The notes under the pieces: model-generated
What the model saw: only the letters and a program-made list of their open reading frames with translations
Told to the model about the DNA's origin: nothing
Database searches by the model: none
Made by a program: the position numbers and the translations under genes
Assembly (NCBI GenBank): GCA_910588295.1
Contig: CAJUQO010000019.1
Span: 1-52,636 of the forward strand
Length of the DNA stretch: 52,636 bases
Source of the DNA: an uncultured Lachnospiraceae bacterium
GTDB taxonomy: Bacteria > Bacillota > Clostridia > Lachnospirales > Lachnospiraceae
Reading direction: 5' to 3'
Shown: in pieces, positions 42,253-51,600 of the stretch
How the letters are laid out: every line of letters starts with the position of its first letter
Numbering within the stretch: position 1 is the first letter of the stretch

Positions 42253-43659
42253 ATGGCAGAAGATAAAAAGATAGATGAAGATTCTCCCAAGGACGGGGAT
42301 GAATACGAAAAAGTCTGTTTTCTGTGCCGCAGACCGGAGAGCAAGGCCGGCAAAATGATCGCCTTGCCCAACAATATCTATATATGTGCGGACTGTATGC
42401 AGAAAAGCTTTGATTCCATGACAAATGGTTCCATTAATTATAATGATCTGATCGCAAACATACCGGCGCTGCAGATGATTGATCTGAACAGCTTGCAGAG
42501 TCAGGTACCCCAGCGCCAGAAGATCAAGAAGAAAAAGCACAAAAAGAAAGAGTCCCCGGTCTTTGATATACGAAAGCTGCCGGCGCCTCACAGGATCAAG
42601 GCGGGGTTGGATGACTATGTCATTGGGCAGGAACACGCTAAAAAAGCTATATCTGTCGCCGTATACAATCATTATAAGCGCATTCATGCAGAGCCGTCGG
42701 ATGGTGTGGAGATCGAGAAATCTAACATGCTGATGCTGGGCCCTACAGGAAGTGGTAAGACGTATCTTGTACAGACACTGGCCCGCATTTTGGATGTGCC
42801 CCTGGCCCTGACGGACGCTACCTCTCTGACGGAAGCCGGTTATATCGGGGACGATATTGAGAGTGTGGTATCCAAGCTTCTGGCAGCGGCGGGCAATGAT
42901 GTGGAACGGGCGGAGCGAGGTATCATTTTCATTGACGAGATTGATAAGCTGGCTAAAAAAAGGAATACCAATCAGCGGGATGTCAGCGGCGAAGCCGTCC
43001 AGCAAGGAATGCTGAGATTGTTGGAAGGGGCCGATGTGGAGGTTCCGGTGGGGGCAAACAGTAAAAATGCCATGGTGCCTTTGACTACAGTAAACACGAG
43101 AAATATCCTTTTCATATGCGGCGGCGCTTTCCCGGAGCTTCCGGATATCGTAAAGGCCAGGTTGAACAAGCAGGCTTCTATCGGTTTCCAGGCGGATCTC
43201 AAAGATAAATACGGTGACGACAAAGAGCTGCTCGCAAAAGTAACTGTGGAGGATCTGAGAAAATTTGGTATGATTCCCGAATTTTTGGGCAGACTGCCGA
43301 TTATATTTTCTCTGCAGGGACTGACGGAGGATATGCTGGTGCAGATTCTTAAGGAGCCGAAAAACGCGATCCTCAAGCAGTATGGAAAGCTGTTGGCCAT
43401 GGATGAGGTGAAGCTGGAGTTTGAGGAGGAGGCTTTGCATGAGATCGCCCGGCAGGCCGTCGAGAAGGATACCGGCGCCAGGGCCCTGCGGGCTATCATA
43501 GAGGAGTTTATGCTGGATATCATGTATGAGATACCGAAAGATGACTCCATTGGCGAGGTCATCATCACAAAGGATTATATTACAAAAACCGGCGGCCCCA
43601 GGATACTCTTAAGGGGGCAGGAGGTGCCGCTTTTGGAAACGAAACATCAGCAACAATAG
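42253..43659 (+). CDS. clpX: ClpX-type AAA+ unfoldase with lysine-rich linker
   Basis: An unfoldase that delivers substrates to ClpP. The 468 residues exceed the roughly 420 of common ClpX. The N-terminal zinc-binding domain has C22, C25, C45 and C48. A linker with a lysine-rich run (residues 90-99) then leads to the AAA+ module: Walker A GPTGSGKT (163-170), pore loop GYIG (196-199; GYVG is the usual form), Walker B IIFIDEID (224-231). The ClpP-docking IGF tripeptide is kept at 310-312, so partnership with ClpP is expected, yet no clpP is adjacent. It may be a second ClpX; the rest of the genome is needed to tell. It starts 8 bases after the htrA-type stop. Confidence 0.92.
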   Translation: MAEDKKIDEDSPKDGDEYEKVCFLCRRPESKAGKMIALPNNIYICADCMQKSFDSMTNGSINYNDLIANIPALQMIDLNSLQSQVPQRQKIKKKKHKKKESPVFDIRKLPAPHRIKAGLDDYVIGQEHAKKAISVAVYNHYKRIHAEPSDGVEIEKSNMLMLGPTGSGKTYLVQTLARILDVPLALTDATSLTEAGYIGDDIESVVSKLLAAAGNDVERAERGIIFIDEIDKLAKKRNTNQRDVSGEAVQQGMLRLLEGADVEVPVGANSKNAMVPLTTVNTRNILFICGGAFPELPDIVKARLNKQASIGFQADLKDKYGDDKELLAKVTVEDLRKFGMIPEFLGRLPIIFSLQGLTEDMLVQILKEPKNAILKQYGKLLAMDEVKLEFEEEALHEIARQAVEKDTGARALRAIIEEFMLDIMYEIPKDDSIGEVIITKDYITKTGGPRILLRGQEVPLLETKHQQQ

Positions 43660-43705
43660 TAACTACTGTTGTAACTGTGAAGGCATTGAACAGTTACCTA
43701 CTATT
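43655..43705 (+). repeat. Palindromic repeat at the clpX 3' end
   Basis: GTAACTGT (43671-43678) pairs with ACAGTTAC (43690-43697) and an outer AATAGTA (43655-43661) pairs with TACTATT (43699-43705). The inner 27 bases match 51997-52023 at 21 positions. It overlaps the clpX stop codon and ends 25 bases before the next gene. The structure has no T-run, so it looks like a repeat rather than a standard terminator. Confidence 0.65.
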
Positions 43706-43730
43706 TAACATAAGAAAGGATGATAGGATT

Positions 43731-44267
43731 ATGTTGCAGGAATTATTGGAGAATGTCGGAAAAAACATTTCCGAAACCGCTGAGACACTGGGAAAAAGAA
43801 CGGAACGGGTGGTGGAGATTCAGAAGCTGAAAAACCAGATCCGTACAGCGAACCGGGAGATTGCCCAGAACTATGAAGAGCTGGGCGAGATGCTTTACAG
43901 AAAGCATCAGGCCGGTGAGACCATGGATTCGCAGATCACAGCCATTTGTGAGGATATCACGGAGCTGAAAGCCGAGATCGCTTCCTACAAAGATGAGATC
44001 AGCAAATACCGCGGCGAGAGCGTTTGTCCGGAATGCGGCGCCGCAGTACCGGATGAGGCGGCCTTTTGCATGAAGTGCGGTACCCGTATGCCGGTGCGCG
44101 AGGTGGAATTTGAAGAGGAAGGCGCGGAGGCAGACAGCGAGGCTGCTGAAAATGAAGACGGAGAAAATGTGGCGTCAGAGGAAGACTTTGTAGAGGAGCC
44201 GGAGATCGCGGTGGATGCCGGTGCAGAGGAAGCCGACGGGACAGAGAAGGCCGCAGAGGAGGCATAG
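43731..44267 (+). CDS. Zinc-ribbon coiled-coil protein of unknown function
   Basis: A 178-residue cytoplasmic protein. Residues 1-100 are helical and coiled-coil-like (MLQELLENVGKNISETAETL, then EIQKLKNQIRTANREIAQNY). A C4 zinc ribbon follows, CPECGAAVPDEAAFCMKCG. The last 60 residues are strongly acidic and Ala-rich, a disordered tail. No catalytic domain is seen. ATG 43731 has AAAGGATG upstream; an earlier frame start at 43677 lies within the palindrome and has no ribosome site. The build suggests an adaptor or structural protein of the envelope cluster. Small proteins of this design occur in many Lachnospiraceae, but I know no function for them. Confidence 0.8.
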   Translation: MLQELLENVGKNISETAETLGKRTERVVEIQKLKNQIRTANREIAQNYEELGEMLYRKHQAGETMDSQITAICEDITELKAEIASYKDEISKYRGESVCPECGAAVPDEAAFCMKCGTRMPVREVEFEEEGAEADSEAAENEDGENVASEEDFVEEPEIAVDAGAEEADGTEKAAEEA

Positions 44268-44276
44268 AAGCCGTTT

Positions 44277-44747
44277 ATGAAAGAATTGACCATGGCACTG
44301 GCTCTTTTTTCGGGAGATGGAGTGATAAAAAAATATATGCGCCATCATTTGAAAGAGGGCGAGAGAAGGCCCGTGTGCGGCGGCTGCTTCGTGCTCCGCA
44401 GACTGAAAAACCCGGGGGCTGTCCTGGGTTTTGGGAAGAACAGGCAGCGGGAACTGAATCTGGTTTCCGGCGGCATGCTGGCGGCCCTTCTGGTACGGCT
44501 GGTCTGTATCAGCAGCCGGAAAGGATATGGCATTGAAAAGGCGGCGTTGGTTTTAATGGCGGGCGGGGGACTCAGTAATCTGACTGACCGGATCAGCCAG
44601 GGATATGTGGATGATTATATCAGCATGGCCCATGGACCCGGGAAGCTTCAGAAGTTGGTATTCAATCTGTCAGATATACTGGTGCTCGCAGGAGCCGGGC
44701 TGTTTGTAGCCAACGGAGGGTTTACTGTGGGCAGGAAAAATAAATAG
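44277..44747 (+). CDS. Signal peptidase II (LspA)-like protein
   Basis: A 156-residue membrane protein related to lipoprotein signal peptidase. Family marks are a D-x3-K pair in the first segment (SGDGVIKKY), NPGAVLGF for the usual NxGAAFG loop, and the two catalytic Asp sites as NLTDRISQGYVDDYI and FNLSDILVLAG. Both Asp residues are kept, so activity is possible. The first segment and spacing are divergent and it is probably not the main LspA. The ATG at 44277 lacks a strong ribosome site; ATG 44292 is an alternative. It begins 9 bases after the zinc-ribbon gene and two terminators follow. Confidence 0.75.
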   Translation: MKELTMALALFSGDGVIKKYMRHHLKEGERRPVCGGCFVLRRLKNPGAVLGFGKNRQRELNLVSGGMLAALLVRLVCISSRKGYGIEKAALVLMAGGGLSNLTDRISQGYVDDYISMAHGPGKLQKLVFNLSDILVLAGAGLFVANGGFTVGRKNK

Positions 44748-44759
44748 CATCTACTACAG

Positions 44760-44808
44760 AGGACTTTTGTCAGAAGTATGGCATACTTATGGTAAAAGTC
44801 CTTTTTTG
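44760..44808 (+). terminator. Strong terminator after the lspA-like gene
   Basis: AGGACTTTT (44760-44768) pairs with AAAAGTCCT (44794-44802), with an inner AAGTAT/ATACTT, followed by six Ts. It ends the cdaA-to-lspA run of genes. Confidence 0.9.
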
Positions 44809-44827
44809 TTGCCCGGCATCCGGAGCG

Positions 44828-44869
44828 AACCGCCGCACGGAGATATATCCTGCCTGGCGGCGGTTTTTT
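44828..44869 (+). terminator. Second terminator in tandem
   Basis: AACCGCCG (44828-44835) pairs with CGGCGGTT (44858-44865), followed by a run of Ts to 44869. The PBP gene begins about 50 bases later, so its promoter must lie within or upstream of this stretch; none is obvious. Confidence 0.75.
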
Positions 44870-44920
44870 ACAGATAAATGTCCGATGTGGGAGAGCATAT
44901 AGAAAGGAGCCGTTGGAGGT

Positions 44921-47254
44921 GTGAAGCAGATTCAGGGGAAAAAAGAGGACAAGGGCAGGAAAAAGAAGATACTGCGTCAGTACGTGAGGAAACTGTGGGG
45001 AACGCTTTCCCTGTGGCGGATGCGGTTATCAGCCTGGACAAAGAGGTACGGGAAGCAGATACGGGCTGTGGGGAGAGCCATGGGTATCCTGTTTACCGCG
45101 GCTATATGCCTGGGGATCGGGATTATTATATTTGCCGTGAGCAGCGCTCCCAGGCTGGACGGCCTGAATGTTTCACCTACGGAGTTTCTGACTACGGTGC
45201 TGGATGATGACGGGCAGATCATGACCACGTTGGCGGAGGAGGGATCCAACCGCGTCTATGTCACGCTGGAACAGGTGCCTCTGGAGATGCAGCAGGCCTT
45301 TGTGGCCATTGAGGACGAACGCTTTTATCGGCATATTGGCATAGATATCAAGGGGATTATGCGTGCGGCGGTACGGGGCGTGCTGGCGGGCCGTTTTTCT
45401 GAGGGGGCCAGCACGATCACCCAGCAGCTTCTCAAAAATAACGTTTTTACAGGCTGGACAGGGGAAAAATCATTCTGGGACAAATTGATCCGGAAGATCC
45501 AGGAGCAGGCCCTGGCAATACAATTGGAGGGCAGGGTCTCCAAGGAATGGATACTGGAAAATTATCTGAATACGATCAACCTGGGCAGCGGCTGCTGGGG
45601 AGTAGAGTCGGCCTCCAGAAAATATTTTGGCAAAGACGTGTCGGGTCTGAGCCTGGCGGAGAGCGCGATGCTGGCGGGGCTTACGAAAAATCCCTCCGGC
45701 TACAGCCCTCTTCTACATCCGGAGGCAGGCAGGAAGAGACAGGTAGTGGTATTGGAGAAAATGCTGGAGCAGGGCTATATCACGGATGCCGAGTATAGGG
45801 AGGCTCTGGCGGAACCGGTGCTGGAGCGTATTGCCGGAATCCGGGACGGCGGTCAGGAGGTACGGATCCTGTCCTGGTATGAGGACGCCCTGCTGAACCA
45901 GGTCTGCCGGGATCTGCAGGAGCAATTATCCTATACCGGGGATGAGGCATGGCATCTGCTGTACAGCGGCGGGCTCACGGTGGAAGCTTCCCAGGACAGC
46001 ACGCTTCAGGCCATTGCCGAGGAGGAGATAAACCGGGAGGAAAACTATGATTCGGATGCCCAGTCATCCCTTGTGCTTCTGGATTATCGGACGGGAGAGG
46101 TAAAAGCCATTGTGGGCGGACGGGGAGAGAAGACGGCCAGCCTGGTGCTGAACCGCGCCCTGGACAGTGTGCGTCAACCCGGCTCTACATTGAAGGTGGT
46201 GGGAGAGTATGCGGCTGTTCTGGAAAAGGGCGGGACCCTGGGGGATGTCTATGACGATGCGCCCTGTGTTTATACAGACGGTTCCCCCATCCGGAATGTG
46301 AGCGGAACTTTTGGCGGCAGGATGACCATACGGCGGGCAATCACGGACTCCGTCAATGTGGTGGCAGTCAAAGCATTCCGGCAGGCCGGGGCCAGGGAGG
46401 TCTATAACCGTCTTGAAAAATTTGGGTTCCATAATCTGACGGAGGCCGATCTGGTGGAGGCGCTGGCTCTGGGGGGAACCCATGGCGGTGTGACTAATCT
46501 GGAGCTGACAGCGGCTTACGGCGCTCTGGCCAACCGGGGCCGGTACTGTGAACCGGCATTTTACAGCAGGGTTCTGAACCGGGACGGGTCGGTGCTGCTG
46601 GAACGCGAAGCAGATCCTGTACAGGTGGTGGAATCTCAGACGGCGGATCTTCTGACCAGCGCCATGGAGAGCGTACTGGATCAGGGGACGGGCAGAGAAG
46701 CCGCTTTTGCCGGTATGTCTCTGGCGGGAAAGAGCGGTACCACCACGGATCGGAGGGATGTGTGGTTTGTGGGGTATACCCCTTATTATGTGTGCGGCGT
46801 ATGGGGCGGTTATGATGATAACCGGGCCCAGAACAGCAGTAACTATGTGAAAAGAATATGGAAAAAGGTTATGTACCGGGGACATGAACGGCTGGGCGAT
46901 ATCGGTTTTACCGGAGTAAAACGGTTGTCCTTCTGCGAAATCTGCGGGAAATGCGGGAAACGGGCTCTGAAGGGACTGTGCGACCATACCCTGCAGGGTG
47001 ATGTGAGCTATGAGGAGGCCTATATTCCCGGCACAGAACCGAAAGAATTCTGCGATTGCCATGAGCAGGTGCAGGTTTGCGCGATTTCCGGCGGGAAGGC
47101 GGGGATATTTTGTCCGCTGACCGGGGTACAGCGGCAGACCTATCTTCGCATAGGGACGGCAGGAACAGCGGATGAAGCCGCGGTCATGCCGGAGGGATTG
47201 GAAGAGAGTTCCTGTACAGTTCATGGGAGATGGTGGAAAGGATTATTTAGATGA
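44921..47254 (+). CDS. Class A penicillin-binding protein (PBP1A-like)
   Basis: Bifunctional peptidoglycan synthase, 777 residues from GTG 44921. A very basic cytoplasmic start is followed by one span (about 53-74). The GT51 glycosyltransferase has catalytic E131 in VAIEDERFYRH and GASTITQQLLKNNVF. The transpeptidase has S422 in PGSTLK, the SVN motif in ITDSVNVV and K604-S605-G606 in AGKSGTT. All active-site motifs are intact. A C-terminal tail of about 110 residues contains eight or more Cys (CEICGKCGK, CDCHEQVQVC), unusual for a secreted domain. GGAGG is directly before the GTG and AAAGGAG 13 bases before it, so the start is slightly uncertain. Confidence 0.95.
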   Translation: MKQIQGKKEDKGRKKKILRQYVRKLWGTLSLWRMRLSAWTKRYGKQIRAVGRAMGILFTAAICLGIGIIIFAVSSAPRLDGLNVSPTEFLTTVLDDDGQIMTTLAEEGSNRVYVTLEQVPLEMQQAFVAIEDERFYRHIGIDIKGIMRAAVRGVLAGRFSEGASTITQQLLKNNVFTGWTGEKSFWDKLIRKIQEQALAIQLEGRVSKEWILENYLNTINLGSGCWGVESASRKYFGKDVSGLSLAESAMLAGLTKNPSGYSPLLHPEAGRKRQVVVLEKMLEQGYITDAEYREALAEPVLERIAGIRDGGQEVRILSWYEDALLNQVCRDLQEQLSYTGDEAWHLLYSGGLTVEASQDSTLQAIAEEEINREENYDSDAQSSLVLLDYRTGEVKAIVGGRGEKTASLVLNRALDSVRQPGSTLKVVGEYAAVLEKGGTLGDVYDDAPCVYTDGSPIRNVSGTFGGRMTIRRAITDSVNVVAVKAFRQAGAREVYNRLEKFGFHNLTEADLVEALALGGTHGGVTNLELTAAYGALANRGRYCEPAFYSRVLNRDGSVLLEREADPVQVVESQTADLLTSAMESVLDQGTGREAAFAGMSLAGKSGTTTDRRDVWFVGYTPYYVCGVWGGYDDNRAQNSSNYVKRIWKKVMYRGHERLGDIGFTGVKRLSFCEICGKCGKRALKGLCDHTLQGDVSYEEAYIPGTEPKEFCDCHEQVQVCAISGGKAGIFCPLTGVQRQTYLRIGTAGTADEAAVMPEGLEESSCTVHGRWWKGLFR

Positions 47255-47297
47255 GATTTTGCCGGCTGCTCTTTTGAATATATTGAGACATAAAAAA

Positions 47298-47382
47298 TGC
47301 AGGAGATGGGACTTGAACCCACACGGTCTTAACGACCACAGGCACCTGAAGCCTGCGCGTCTGCCAATTCCGCCACTCCTGC
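47298..47382 (-). tRNA. tRNA-Leu (anticodon CAG)
   Basis: On the minus strand the acceptor stem GCAGGAG/CTCCTGC closes with discriminator A at 47298. The D-arm, an anticodon arm CAGGC-TTCAGGT-GCCTG with anticodon CAG, a long variable arm (TGGTC/GACCG) and a T-arm GTGGG-TTCAAGT-CCCAT are all present. The long variable arm is a class II feature of leucine tRNAs. CCA is not encoded. Six Ts follow the gene on the minus strand. Confidence 0.97.
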
Positions 47383-47417
47383 ATTTTGCTTCGTTGCTTT
47401 CGCAACTCACAAAAGCT

Positions 47418-47446
47418 ATTATACATAGGCATACGGGTTTTGTCAA
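47418..47446 (-). promoter_or_regulatory. Consensus promoter of the tRNA-Leu gene
   Basis: On the minus strand a perfect TTGACA (47441-47446), a 17-base spacer and a perfect TATAAT (47418-47423), about 35 bases before the tRNA 5' end. This is the strongest promoter in the window. Confidence 0.9.
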
Positions 47447-47487
47447 CAACAAATTGAAAAAAATGTAAAAAAAATATATTCCCGTGG

Positions 47488-47516
47488 TTGAAATGAAAAC
47501 CCCTTTGTGATAGACT
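47488..47516 (+). promoter_or_regulatory. Promoter of carA-carB
   Basis: TTGAAA (47488-47493), a 17-base spacer and TAGACT (47511-47516). The leader is about 45 nt and contains no PyrR-type attenuator or terminator that I can see. Confidence 0.6.
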
Positions 47517-47566
47517 TTTTTAGGTTTTAGTTGACAGGATGTGGAAGAAAGGAAAACGGTGAACGA

Positions 47567-48640
47567 ATGAAAGCATTTCTGATTTTGGAGGATGGACATG
47601 TCTTTACCGGCGTCAGCATCGGCGCGAAAAAGGAGATCATCAGTGAGATCGTGTTCAATACCTCCATGACCGGTTACCTGGAGGTTTTGACCGATCCGTC
47701 CTACGCGGGACAGGCGGTCTGTATGACGTATCCCCTGATCGGGAATTACGGGATCTGCTACAGCGACCAGGAATCTTTAAGGCCCTGGCCGGACGGGTTC
47801 ATTGTCCGGGAGCTGTCCAGGATGCCCAGCAATTTCCGCTGTGAGGATACGATCCAGAAATTCCTGAAACGTTTTGATATACCGGGGATCGCCGGCATCG
47901 ATACCCGTGCTCTCACAAAGCTGCTGCGGGAGAAAGGGACGATGAACGGTATGATCACCACCAATGCCGATTATAGATTGGAAGAAATACTGCCGAGGCT
48001 CGCGGCCTACACCACCGGAAATGTGGTGGAGCGGGTGACCTGCACGGAGAAAACGGTGTTAAAAGGCGCCGGGAAGCGGGTGGCGCTGATGGATTTCGGC
48101 GCGAAAAACAATATAGCGAAAAGCCTGAACAGCCGTGGCTGCCAGGTCTCTGTGTATCCGGCTCATACTTCCGCCGAGGAAGTGCTTAAGAGTAAGCCCG
48201 ACGGCATCATGCTCTCCAACGGCCCGGGAGATCCGAAAAACTGCGGCGCTATAATAGAAGAAATACGGAAGCTTTTCGACTCCGGTATTCCCATGTTCGC
48301 CATCTGTCTGGGGCATCAGCTCACGGCTCTGGCCATGGGGGCTGATACCTATAAAATGAAATACGGCCACCGGGGCGGTAATCACCCTGTGAAGGATCTG
48401 GCCACCGGGAGAGTCTATATTTCCTCCCAAAACCATGGCTATGTGGTGGATACGGAGCATCTGGATCCAGGAGTGGCCGTGCCCGCCTTTATCAATGTCA
48501 ACGACGGTACCAACGAGGGCCTGTCCTATGTGGGGAAACCTGTTTTCACCGTGCAGTTCCACCCGGAGGCATGCCCTGGGCCCCAGGATTCCGGTTTTCT
48601 CTTTGACCGTTTTATAGAAATGATGGGAGGTGACAGGTAA
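47567..48640 (+). CDS. carA: Carbamoyl-phosphate synthase, small (glutaminase) subunit
   Basis: Provides ammonia from glutamine to CarB for carbamoyl phosphate, the precursor of pyrimidines and arginine. The 357-residue product is full length. The N-terminal CarA domain has LEDGHVFTG and VVFNTSMTGYLEVLTDPSY-like IVFNTSMTGY. The class I glutamine amidotransferase domain has the nucleophile Cys in FAICLGHQ and the His/Glu pair in QFHPEA. ATG 47567 with GGTGA ahead was chosen because it gives the family N-terminus MKAFLILEDG. It overlaps carB by one base (TAATG), so the subunits are co-translated. Confidence 0.97.
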   Translation: MKAFLILEDGHVFTGVSIGAKKEIISEIVFNTSMTGYLEVLTDPSYAGQAVCMTYPLIGNYGICYSDQESLRPWPDGFIVRELSRMPSNFRCEDTIQKFLKRFDIPGIAGIDTRALTKLLREKGTMNGMITTNADYRLEEILPRLAAYTTGNVVERVTCTEKTVLKGAGKRVALMDFGAKNNIAKSLNSRGCQVSVYPAHTSAEEVLKSKPDGIMLSNGPGDPKNCGAIIEEIRKLFDSGIPMFAICLGHQLTALAMGADTYKMKYGHRGGNHPVKDLATGRVYISSQNHGYVVDTEHLDPGVAVPAFINVNDGTNEGLSYVGKPVFTVQFHPEACPGPQDSGFLFDRFIEMMGGDR

Positions 48641-51600
48641 TGCCGAAAAATCCTGCTATTAAAAAAGTACTGGTGATCGGCTCCGGCCCCATCGTGATCG
48701 GCCAGGCGGCGGAGTTTGACTATGCGGGCACCCAGGCCTGTCGTTCCCTGAAGGAGGAGGGCATCGAGGTGGTGCTCTTAAATTCCAATCCCGCCACGAT
48801 CATGACGGACAAGGATATCGCCGACCATGTGTATATCGAACCGCTGACCGTGGAGGTAGTGGAGCAGTTGATCTTAAAGGAAAAGCCCGACAGCGTGCTG
48901 CCAACCCTGGGCGGTCAGGCAGGCCTGAACCTGGCCATGGAGCTGGAGGAGAGGGGATTTCTGAAAGAAAACGGTGTCCGCCTTATCGGCACCACGTCCC
49001 AAACCATCCGCAAGGCGGAGGACAGACTGGAATTTAAGAGCACTATGGAGAAGATCCACGAGCCTGTGGCGGCTTCCCTGGTAGTGGAGAATGTGGAAGA
49101 CGGCCTGGCCTTTGCGGCAAAGATCGGCTATCCGGTGGTGCTGCGTCCCGCCTACACCCTGGGCGGCAGCGGCGGCGGCATCGCTAACAATCCCGAGGAG
49201 ATGGAGGAGATCCTGCAGAACGGGCTGCGTCTCTCCCGAGTGGGGCAGGTGTTGGTGGAGCGCTGTATCGCGGGCTGGAAAGAGATTGAGTACGAGGTCA
49301 TGCGGGACGGGGCGGGCAACTGCATCACCGTATGTAATATGGAAAATATCGATCCGGTGGGCGTGCATACCGGAGACAGTATCGTGGTGGCCCCCTCCCA
49401 GACCCTGGGAGATAAGGAATACCAGATGCTGCGGAGCTCCGCCTTGAATATCATCAGCGAGCTGGGTATTACCGGCGGCTGCAACGTGCAGTATGCCCTC
49501 CAGCCGGAGAGCTTTGAGTACTGTGTGATCGAGGTCAATCCTCGGGTGAGCCGTTCCTCGGCCCTGGCTTCCAAGGCCACCGGCTATCCCATCGCCAAGG
49601 TGGCGGCCAAGATCGCCTTGGGCTATACGCTGGACGAGATTCCCAACGCCATCACCGGCAAAACTTACGCCAGTTTTGAGCCCATGCTGGATTACTGCGT
49701 GGTTAAGATCCCCCGGCTGCCCTTTGACAAATTTATCAGCGCCAAGCGGACGCTGACCACCCAGATGAAGGCTACCGGCGAGGTCATGAGCATCTGCAAT
49801 AATTTCGAGGGGGCCCTGATGAAAGCCATCCGCTCCCTGGAACAGCATGTGGATAGCCTGTTGTCCTACGATTTCACCGGCCTTTCGGACGAGGAGCTTC
49901 TGGAGGCCCTGAACATCGTCGATGATATGCGCATCTGGCGTATCGCCGAGGCCCTGCGCCGGAGTATCCCCTATGAGGATATCCATGGACGCACCCGGAT
50001 TGATCCGTGGTTTATTGATAAAATCGCAGTCCTTGTGGAGATGGAGGAGGTTCTGCGGAAGGAACCTTTGACAGAAGAATTGCTGCGGGAGGCCAAGCGG
50101 CTGGAGTTTCCGGATGCCGTGATTGCGTCCCTGGCAGGGAAAAGCGAGGAGGCGATCCGCGGCTTGCGCCGGGAATACGGCATCACGGCTTCCTATAAAA
50201 TGGTGGATACCTGCGCGGCGGAGTTTGCCGCGGCCACGCCCTATTACTATTCGGTGTACGGCGGGGAAAACGAGGCTGAGCGCCATGACGACCGGAAAAA
50301 GGTACTGGTCTTGGGCTCCGGCCCCATCCGTATCGGCCAGGGAATCGAGTTTGACTTCTGCTCCGTGCACTGTACCTGGGCCTTTGCCAGAGAGGGCTAT
50401 GAGACGATCATCGTCAATAATAATCCTGAGACGGTCAGCACCGATTTCGATATTGCCGATAAGCTGTATTTCGAGCCGCTGACCCCTGAGGATGTGGAGA
50501 ATATCGTAAATATCGAGAAACCCGACGGGGCGGTGGTACAGTTCGGCGGCCAGACGGCCATCAAGCTGACGGAGGCCCTGATTAAGATGGGCGTGAAGAT
50601 CCTGGGTACCTCCGCTGAGGATGTGGATGCCGCAGAGGATCGTGAACTGTTCGACCAGATCCTGGCGAAAACGCAGATCAAGCGGGCGGCGGGGCACACG
50701 GTCTATACTGCCGAGGAGGCCTTGGCGGCGGCCCGGGAGCTGGGCTATCCGGTGCTGGTGCGCCCCTCTTATGTGCTGGGCGGCCAGGGGATGCAGATCG
50801 CCGTCAGCGATAAGGATGTGGTGGAGTACATCGGTATCATCAACCGCTACACCCAGGAGCACCCGATCTTGGTGGACAAATATATCGTGGGCAAGGAGAT
50901 CGAGGTGGACGCGGTATGTGACGGCGAGGACATCCTGATCCCCGGTATCATGGAGCATATCGAGCGGGCCGGTATCCATTCCGGCGACAGCATCTCCGTC
51001 TATCCGGCCCAGACCATCAGCGAGGCGTCGAAGGCCACGATCGAAGAGTACACCCGCCGCCTGGCCAGGGCCCTCCATGTGCGGGGCATGATCAATATTC
51101 AGTTTATCGTGAGCCAGGAGGACGGCGAGGTCTATGTGATCGAGGTCAATCCCCGCTCCAGCCGTACCGTACCCTATATCAGCAAGGTGACGGGCATCCC
51201 CATCGTGCCGCTGGCCACGAAGGTGATCCTGGGCCATAAAATCCGGGAGCTGGGCTACACGCCGGGGCTGCAGCCCGAGGCGAAACACATCGCCATCAAG
51301 ATGCCGGTATTCTCTTTTGAGAAAATCCGCGGCGCCGACATCAGCCTGGGGCCGGAGATGAAATCCACCGGCGAGTGCCTGGGGATCGCGGAGAGCTTTA
51401 ATGAGGCGCTGTATAAGGCGTTTCTGGGCGCCGGCATCCGTCTGCCGAAATACAAGAACATGATCATGACGATCCGGGACGACGCCCAGGAGGAATCCCT
51501 GGATATCGCCCGCCGTTTCAAGGCGCTGGGCTATAAGATCTACGCCACCAGGGGCACGGCCAAGTACTATCGGGCCAACGGCGTCCATGTGACCCGTACC

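Noticed and set aside
47383..47566. PyrR or pyrimidine attenuator before carA
   Set aside because: No terminator/antiterminator pair in the short leader; only a promoter is supported.
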